From positions 1-10,173 of the forward strand of contig DPSD01000268.1 in assembly GCA_003538495.1 (NCBI GenBank): 10,173 nucleotides of DNA, given 5' to 3'. The translations under genes were made by a program, and so were the position numbers. This document shows, piece by piece, positions 5,422-10,173 of this stretch. The notes under the pieces are model-generated. The model did not search any database, was not told where the DNA came from, and saw nothing but the letters and a program-made list of their open reading frames with translations. Each line of letters opens with the position of its first letter. The stretch's first letter is position 1. This stretch comes from Accumulibacter sp. Lineage in GTDB: Bacteria > Pseudomonadota > Gammaproteobacteria > Burkholderiales > Rhodocyclaceae.

Positions 5422-6599
5422 GACTCCCGGGGTGTCGTTGTCCCGGGAATCGTTGCTGGCAGCGACAGCGCGAAGCAGAAGATCTGGCCAATCACCTCGC
5501 CGTCGCGTTCGTGCGGATGGGCGTGCCATTGGCAGGCCTTACCGTTCGCTAGCTCGAAGTGGCCGCTGGCGCGGGCTCCTGGCGTTGCGAAAGGCGCGAA
5601 CAAGGCGCCACTGGTTTCGGCGGGGGCTGCTGAATGCGCGGCAATCGAGCGCAGGATCGACTCCCCGCCGGTTGACGAAATCAGATCTTCCGGCAGCGAC
5701 CACATCTCCGTCAGCCGGCGATTGATACGCGATAGCCTGCGAGCGGCATCGAGGACCAGCAAGCCCTCCGAGGTGGCTTCGAGGACCGACGCCATTTCCG
5801 CGTTCAGTCGTTCGAGCGACGACTCGATGGTCCGTTCGTGGCGCAGGTCGTGCGCCAGGACCAGGACGTACCGCAAGGACCCGTCGGCAGCATTCGAGGT
5901 GGACTTGCGCACCGGCATCAGGCTGCCATCCACGTGCAGGTATTCTGTTTCAACCGCATGCAGTGCCCGGAAGCTTCCCGACGAAATCTCGTCCCAGTAG
6001 CAATGATCCAGCGGCATCGGTTCGACTTCTTCGATCGTTTTGCCGGCCATGGCCGCCGATTCGCAGCCAAGCAGGGCGCCGGCCGCGGCGTTGGCAGCGC
6101 AGATCATCCGCGTTCGCGCATCGACCAGCAGCAAGGCGTCGGGAATGGCGTCGATGATCGCCCGGTTAAGCGCCGAGACGCGGGCCTTTTCGCTCTTCAG
6201 CTCGTAGTGGGCGAAAGCGCCGGCGATCTTCTCGCGCAGCAGGTCGTCGTCCCACGGCTTGGTCAGAAACTGATAGATCGCGCCGGTGTTGATGGCATCG
6301 GTGATCGAGTTGAGCTCGGTGTAGCCGGACAGGACAATGCGGATCGTCTCTGGGTACTTCTCCTTGACTTTGCTCAGGAACTGCGAACCGGTCATGCCCG
6401 GCATCCGCTGGTCGGTGACGATCACGCCGATCGGTTCTCGTTCGAGGATGGCGAGCCCATCCTCACCACTGGTCGCCAGGTGAATGGTATAGCTGTCGCG
6501 ACGAAGCATCCGCTGCAAGGATCGCAAGATGCTCTCCTCATCGTCGACCAGCAACAGGTGCCGGGCCGGCTTGCTCAACTGCTCGAAACTCACGTCCAT
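5418..6599 (-). CDS. Response regulator: receiver-PAS-PAS without output domain, 393 aa
   Basis: The N-terminal receiver (about residues 13-130 from the chosen start) has Asp19/Asp20, phospho-acceptor Asp63 (VIVTDQRMPGMTG), Ser91 (VLSGYTEL) and Lys114 in TKPWDD. Two PAS-like domains follow: about 145-258 (AIIDAIPDALLLVDARTRMICAANAAAGALLGC, partly quoted as DAIPDALLLVD) and about 268-380 (SVLEATSEGLLVLDAA, then INRRLTEMWSLP). The protein ends soon after, with no kinase, GGDEF, EAL or HD-GYP domain, although PAS pairs usually precede one. It may signal by protein contact or have lost its output. I chose ATG 6599 because it places the receiver 13 residues from the N-terminus, as is usual; an in-frame TTG at 6647 would add 16 residues and neither has a strong ribosome-binding site. 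It lies behind the acyltransferase gene, and its TAG is interleaved with the convergent gene's TAG. Confidence 0.92.
   Translation of the reverse strand: MDVSFEQLSKPARHLLLVDDEESILRSLQRMLRRDSYTIHLATSGEDGLAILEREPIGVIVTDQRMPGMTGSQFLSKVKEKYPETIRIVLSGYTELNSITDAINTGAIYQFLTKPWDDDLLREKIAGAFAHYELKSEKARVSALNRAIIDAIPDALLLVDARTRMICAANAAAGALLGCESAAMAGKTIEEVEPMPLDHCYWDEISSGSFRALHAVETEYLHVDGSLMPVRKSTSNAADGSLRYVLVLAHDLRHERTIESSLERLNAEMASVLEATSEGLLVLDAARRLSRINRRLTEMWSLPEDLISSTGGESILRSIAAHSAAPAETSGALFAPFATPGARASGHFELANGKACQWHAHPHERDGEVIGQIFCFALSLPATIPGTTTPRES
5425..5448. terminator. Possible hairpin between convergent genes
   Basis: TCCCGGG (5425-5431) pairs perfectly with CCCGGGA (5442-5448), and up to three G-T wobble pairs can extend the stem inward. 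It begins four bases after the plus-strand stop and lies within the last codons of the convergent minus-strand gene. There is no T-run after the stem on either strand, so it would be an atypical terminator; the core is two copies of CCCGGG, itself a palindrome. Placement at the convergence point is the main argument for a role. Confidence 0.3.
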
Positions 6600-6674
6600 G
6601 GTGCGCTCGCTTTCGATGGTCGCGTCGGATGCGGACGGGTTAGCCAACTGCGCGCGGTACCGTCGCGCCCGCGG

Positions 6675-8876
6675 TTAACCAGCGCGGCTCTGTCCGGTAA
6701 TGCGGGCCAGCGCTCTCTTGCTCGCCGCGAGATACCCGCCGATCGCCCCGGTCGGCGATACCGCGCCCTTGATCCTGGTGGCGACGGACTTGCATGCGCG
6801 GCCCACGACCTCTCTGGTCAATAAGGCGAAACCGATGATCGTACCCGGGTTATAGGCGACGATTCCCCAACGCTCCCGGCGGTCGCTCATCCACATCCGC
6901 TTGTATTTGTCGTCGCCGATCAGGAAGTCCACCTCCCTGACGCAATCATTGTCGATGACGTGTTGCAGGAGATGCGCGGTCAGGATCGTTCCCGGCGAGT
7001 ACGAGGCAAAGCCGTCGTGGTACGCCACCTTGTAGATGCTGGCCTTCTGCTGATCGACGAACCACAGTTGCGCCGCTATGGTACGCCCATTCAGCCGGGC
7101 AATACCGAGACGGAGCATGCCCATCGCGGCGAGCTGGCGGATCAGCGACGGAACGAAATCGGGATACGGTTCCGGCTTCTTCCAGCTCGCCGAATAGACT
7201 TCCTGGAACGCGGCGATGCCTTGTTCACTCTCCCCGACCGCCGTCACGATTTCCAGCGTTCCCCCTGCCGCCGCAAACTGCTTGCATCGTCGCTTGAGGG
7301 CGCTGCGCAGGTTGGCGCTGCGCTTCCTCAGGTAGTCTTCCCAGCTGCCTTCGACCCTCAGAAACCAGTTGCCGAAACAGAAATACTGGAACGGGATCCA
7401 GTCGTTCGCTCTGAGCCCACTGAGCAGACCCTTGTACGTTGCCGAGTCCGGGTCCATGGGCGAGAAACGCATCACATGGGCGCCGCCGTGGTCGTGCACT
7501 GCGGCGGCGAGCAGGTTCTGCAGATCGAGCGGGTCGCCCTCGTGACTCAGCAGTGGCGCATAGAGCGCGGTGTAGTAGTTGCTCAGCGAATCGATACTCT
7601 TGACCGCTCCCCTGGTGGTCAAGCGCAGGGGCAGGATCACCCGGGGGGTCTTCTTTTCGGCGGTAAAGTAATAGCGCACACCCGCATCCGCCGGATAGAC
7701 ATTCTTTTCCAGGAGTTCGAACCAGCCGGTCGACGCCTGGAAGTTGTCTTTGGCCGTGAAGTCGCCGAGGTCGTACGCCTGCAGGCCTTCGATGCTCTTG
7801 CACTGGCTGACGTTGCTGCTTGCCGGATCGCTCTCCGGCACCCTGTTCCTGATGCTCCGAAGATTTCGCCGCCAGGCCCGCAGGAGCGAGAACGCCGCCG
7901 CGTTCAGGGCGCCACGGAAGATCTGGATGTTCTGAACGGTACAGGCGAAGGTGGCCCATTCCCTTTGATCGCTGGTGGCATTGGTGTAGAACTCGATGGC
8001 ATTCCTCGTGCTGAGCGCGTACTGCTCTTCGATGACGCGATACAGCAGCAGCCGGCCCGGTGCCAAGCGCGCCAGCGATTCGTCGTAGGTTGTCTTCAGG
8101 AAGATCAGCATATGATCGTTCGCAATCACCAGGCGCGACGACGCCAGCCGATCACCAATATGAAGTTCGTAGACGGCGGCCTGGTTGGTCAACGCAAAGC
8201 GCCGCAGGACGTCGAGATAGAACGCACCTTGCTCGTTGTCGCGCGAAACGGCGGTGCCCGCCTGTCCTTTCCAGCCGGCGCTCTCCATGGCGCCAAAACG
8301 GTCTACCCCGGCGTCCATTTCCGCCGCGTCGGTCAGCCTTGTCACGCGATCAGTGCCGAACTCGGTTTCCGTTCGCCGGAAATAGCGAGCAATGTTCGCG
8401 GCGAGTTTCTTGGGGCGCTTTTCCCAGTAAGCAGGAAAACCGTTCGCCAGGTCGATCCCGATCGTTCGCGCCTGTGCTTCGACGATCAGCGGCAAGGTCA
8501 CGCTGGAGAGGTCCGGAGCATAGCGTGGATCTACCGCGTACAGTTCGATCGTCCAGGCGAGCTTCGGTAGTGCGGTCAGCAGGGTTGTGAGCAGGCGAGC
8601 GTCTTCCAGCAGGACGACCAACGCTTGTCTTTGCGCAGGACGAAAGCTCGAGTAGCGCCAAAGTCCGCTTGAGCGAAGAATCAGGCCACCCAAAAGGCCA
8701 TCGCCTGTTCGGTGAACGCACAGCAGTTCGCTGCCGTCGCCGAAATGATCCAGCAGCGCTCCGATAAAACGACTGTCGGCAAAGGGGTGGGAGTCGTACA
8801 ACCGGGCATTCAGCCGGTCCCACTTGTCCGCAAACTTCCCGAACGCGGTCTTGGCGTTGTGGATTTCCCATCCCAT
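6675..8876 (-). CDS. Tandem GNAT_6/CelD-like acyltransferase, 733 aa
   Basis: A probable cytoplasmic N-acyltransferase with two homologous halves of the GNAT_6 (BioF2/CelD, PF13480-type) kind, a FemAB-like fold that transfers acyl groups in cell-envelope or polysaccharide synthesis. Half 1 has WEKRPKKLAANIARYFRR (about 151-168), SAGWKG (199-204), LAPGRLLLYRVIEEQ (about 271-285) and IEFYTNATSDQREWA (about 294-308). Half 2 repeats the plan with YLRKRSANLRSALKRRC (about 515-531), SASWKKP (562-568), YSPGTILTAHLLQHVI (about 626-641) and VDFLIGDDKYKRMWM (about 649-663). A basic hinge lies at about 325-360. A single copy is normally 330-400 aa, so this is a fusion or internal duplication. Start is ATG 8876, whose A is the last base of the aminotransferase's TGA, with GAGGGAG seven bases upstream; a GTG at 8879 is the alternative. 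Substrate unknown. Confidence 0.9.
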   Translation of the reverse strand: MGWEIHNAKTAFGKFADKWDRLNARLYDSHPFADSRFIGALLDHFGDGSELLCVHRTGDGLLGGLILRSSGLWRYSSFRPAQRQALVVLLEDARLLTTLLTALPKLAWTIELYAVDPRYAPDLSSVTLPLIVEAQARTIGIDLANGFPAYWEKRPKKLAANIARYFRRTETEFGTDRVTRLTDAAEMDAGVDRFGAMESAGWKGQAGTAVSRDNEQGAFYLDVLRRFALTNQAAVYELHIGDRLASSRLVIANDHMLIFLKTTYDESLARLAPGRLLLYRVIEEQYALSTRNAIEFYTNATSDQREWATFACTVQNIQIFRGALNAAAFSLLRAWRRNLRSIRNRVPESDPASSNVSQCKSIEGLQAYDLGDFTAKDNFQASTGWFELLEKNVYPADAGVRYYFTAEKKTPRVILPLRLTTRGAVKSIDSLSNYYTALYAPLLSHEGDPLDLQNLLAAAVHDHGGAHVMRFSPMDPDSATYKGLLSGLRANDWIPFQYFCFGNWFLRVEGSWEDYLRKRSANLRSALKRRCKQFAAAGGTLEIVTAVGESEQGIAAFQEVYSASWKKPEPYPDFVPSLIRQLAAMGMLRLGIARLNGRTIAAQLWFVDQQKASIYKVAYHDGFASYSPGTILTAHLLQHVIDNDCVREVDFLIGDDKYKRMWMSDRRERWGIVAYNPGTIIGFALLTREVVGRACKSVATRIKGAVSPTGAIGGYLAASKRALARITGQSRAG

Positions 8877-10078
8877 CACTGGACTCCCTCGACTGCGTGA
8901 CGCAGGGTTTTTTCAAGGGCGGCCGTCATCCAGTCCATTTGACCTTCGGTCAGCGCCTGATGGCACGGCAAATGGAGCAGGTGCAGGCGATGGCCGCGAG
9001 AGATCTCGCACGTCGAGTCAGCCATCTCGTCCCAGCGCCAGATCGGGACCCCCAGATGCTTCAGCCAATGGAAGTGGGGGTTCGGATGGTCGATGTGCAA
9101 GGGGAACATGTAAGGCGTACAGTCTGCGGGCAGTAGCGGGAATAGCGCGCGGCAGTTGGGGACGGCGGCAACGGTCCGCACCCAGCGCTGGTAATTCTCG
9201 CGTCGGCGCCGGATGTTTTCGTCGATCGACGAATGGTCCACGACAAACTGCGAGCTGCGCAGTGAACTGGTGGTGGCGGATGCAATCGAGAAAAGCGAAG
9301 ACGGGCCATCGCGGTCGATCAGCTGGTCATTACCCCAGTCCAGCTGCCTGGCGCTCAGGAACTGAAGCCGCTCGTCGATCGAAGCGCTGTCGCGGGACGG
9401 GAGTGTTCTGCCTCGGCTTCGTTCCACAGCGTTCTTGAGACCTCTCAACTCTTCGATCAGCGTTGCTGGTGTCGTTGCCACCGGGTCGAGGCGCTGCGCG
9501 TCAGCGGCGTAGAGCAGTCCGCCATCGTCGCACGCGAAAAACTTGTAGGGACTGGAGGTCACGAAATGGCCATGGATGCCGGTGCCCGCGGCGCGAAAGC
9601 GCTCCGTAAGAAGCACATGCGAACAGTCCTCGATCAAGGCTATGCCGTGATCGACGCACCATGCTTTCAAGTGCGAAAAGTCCTGGGCGATACCGAAGTA
9701 GTGCGTGGCCAGCAGCGCCTTGACCGGTCTCTGGAGGGTCCCCAGAAGCCTTTCCAGTGCCATCGGGTCGGGTGACAGGTCGGCCTGAAGCGGGTACAGA
9801 TGGACTTCTGCATCCAGCGCCAGCGCCGGGTCGAGCATCGTCACGCAATGATAGGCGGGAGCCAGCAGCACGCCGTGGTGATCCAGTCCGGCCAGCCTGA
9901 ACGCTTCGCCAAGCGCATAGCGGCCGCGCGTGAAATGGCGGAAACGGTTCGCCGCGCAGTAGCGGGCGGGCGGCGAGAACCACCGCGCCGGCGACGGCCA
10001 GGCGGGCGTGTCGGGCAAGGGCGAAATCAGCGGTCTCGGAAAACCGCAAGACCCGGGGTCGAAGCGCCGGAACTTCAA
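8876..10078 (-). CDS. PLP-dependent aminotransferase, DegT/DnrJ/EryC1-like, 400 aa
   Basis: A fold-type I PLP enzyme that probably aminates a keto-sugar or similar surface-polymer precursor. Visible family landmarks: GRYALGEAFRLAGL (52-65), VLLAPAYHC (70-78), ALLATHYFGIAQDFSHLKAW (121-140), ALIEDCSH (147-154, Asp151 expected to contact the PLP ring nitrogen) and SSPYKFFACDDGGLLY (175-190), where Lys179 should carry the PLP Schiff base. Length suits the family. The start is a TTG at 10078-10076, overlapping the TGA of an upstream frame (TTGA), with GGGAAGGG a few bases upstream; the frame is open back to the right edge, so an earlier start outside the window cannot be excluded. Residues 1-45 are poorly conserved in appearance. 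Its stop overlaps the acyltransferase start by one base, so the two enzymes are translationally coupled and probably act on the same product. Confidence 0.88.
   Translation of the reverse strand: MKFRRFDPGSCGFPRPLISPLPDTPAWPSPARWFSPPARYCAANRFRHFTRGRYALGEAFRLAGLDHHGVLLAPAYHCVTMLDPALALDAEVHLYPLQADLSPDPMALERLLGTLQRPVKALLATHYFGIAQDFSHLKAWCVDHGIALIEDCSHVLLTERFRAAGTGIHGHFVTSSPYKFFACDDGGLLYAADAQRLDPVATTPATLIEELRGLKNAVERSRGRTLPSRDSASIDERLQFLSARQLDWGNDQLIDRDGPSSLFSIASATTSSLRSSQFVVDHSSIDENIRRRRENYQRWVRTVAAVPNCRALFPLLPADCTPYMFPLHIDHPNPHFHWLKHLGVPIWRWDEMADSTCEISRGHRLHLLHLPCHQALTEGQMDWMTAALEKTLRHAVEGVQ
8884..8890 (-). promoter_or_regulatory. Strong ribosome-binding site of the acyltransferase gene
   Basis: The minus strand reads GAGGGAG followed by a seven-base spacer to ATG 8876-8874. 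It lies inside the last codons of the aminotransferase gene and selects ATG 8876 over the GTG three bases earlier. Confidence 0.85.
9887..9930. repeat. 44-bp direct repeat, copy 1 (inside aminotransferase gene)
   Basis: This segment matches 10096-10139 at 39 of 44 positions without gaps, including a 15-base identical core (CGCTTCGCCAAGCGC). In the aminotransferase it encodes RGRYALGEAFRLAG. Confidence 0.8.
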
Positions 10079-10173
10079 AGCCGACCCTTCCCGATTCCGG
10101 CTAGCCTGAGCGCTTCGCCAAGCGCGTAGCAGCCGCGGGCAGCCCCCAGCCGCAGCCCGCCGATACCGCGTGC
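10075..10173 (-). pseudogene. 3' end of an open frame resembling the aminotransferase N-terminal region (partial)
   Basis: The frame enters from the right edge and runs 32 codons to a TGA at 10077-10075. Its peptide includes GGLRLGAARGCYALGEALR and then LAGIGKGRL, matching aminotransferase residues 51-64 (RGRYALGEAFRLAG) but stopping where the aminotransferase continues into its PLP-binding core. Two readings are possible: an upstream aminotransferase paralogue that has lost everything after its first helix, or a partial duplication of the neighbouring gene's 5' region. Its TGA overlaps the TTG start of the aminotransferase, and its last codons supply that gene's ribosome-binding stretch, so it may still be translated and couple to it. 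Most of it lies outside the window. Confidence 0.45.
10096..10139. repeat. 44-bp direct repeat, copy 2 (upstream fragment)
   Basis: Second copy, 209 bp from the first. In the minus-strand frame that stops at 10075 it encodes RGCYALGEALRLAG. The 209-bp offset is not a multiple of three, so the homologous frames of the two copies differ in phase. Confidence 0.8.

Noticed and set aside
4597..5529. 310-aa minus-strand frame opposite the DUF3391-HD-GYP gene
   Set aside because: Its His/Arg/Gln-rich composition is the mirror of the HD-GYP coding strand, and it also overlaps the receiver-PAS-PAS gene in another frame.
6960..8570. 536-aa plus-strand frame opposite the acyltransferase gene
   Set aside because: It is a long antisense frame typical of GC-rich DNA. 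The minus strand has clear GNAT_6 motifs, a strong ribosome-binding site and coupling to its neighbour, while this frame has none.
1..10173. Insertion sequence, phage, CRISPR or tRNA-linked island
   Set aside because: No transposase, integrase, direct-repeat array, tRNA-like cloverleaf or terminal inverted repeats were seen; the only long direct repeat is the 44-bp pair in aminotransferase-related sequence.

Overview
This is a GC-rich bacterial window dominated by two-component and cyclic-di-GMP signalling genes. Gene style (GTG/TTG starts, tightly overlapping genes, HD-GYP proteins with an N-terminal DUF3391, receivers with a KPW motif) suggests a betaproteobacterium, probably Rhodocyclales or a relative such as Accumulibacter. 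That assignment is from family resemblance only; no rRNA or taxonomic marker is present.

Layout. Left block (1-3745, all minus strand, read right to left): a receiver-HD-GYP phosphodiesterase (3745-2435); a stand-alone receiver with a short tail (2405-1839); a 291-bp gap; a soluble histidine kinase (1547-396); a small two-helix membrane protein (399-133) overlapping the kinase stop; and the first 44 codons of a membrane protein that looks like an SSF-type symporter/sensor kinase (133 to beyond base 1). Centre: a divergent intergenic region (3746-4158) with a candidate sigma70 promoter, a concentric dyad and a repeat pair around a -10-like element, followed on the plus strand by a DUF3391-HD-GYP protein (4159-5421). 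Right block (minus strand, from the right edge inward): the end of a truncated-looking open frame resembling part of the next gene (10173-10075); a PLP aminotransferase of DegT/DnrJ type (10078-8876); a protein with two GNAT_6/CelD-like acyltransferase halves (8876-6675); and a receiver-PAS-PAS protein without output domain (6599-5418). The last converges on the HD-GYP gene, and the two stop codons are interleaved in one CTAG.

How it may fit together (inference): the left block looks like a phosphorelay in which one or two kinases (soluble and symporter-linked) feed receivers, one of which controls c-di-GMP hydrolysis through HD-GYP. The second HD-GYP protein is unlinked to a receiver but sits between the two signalling groups. 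The aminotransferase/acyltransferase pair resembles enzymes that make and acylate an amino sugar or similar cell-surface precursor, and it is co-oriented with a third receiver, so surface-polymer synthesis and c-di-GMP signalling may be linked here. No tRNA, rRNA, CRISPR array, insertion sequence or transposase was seen.
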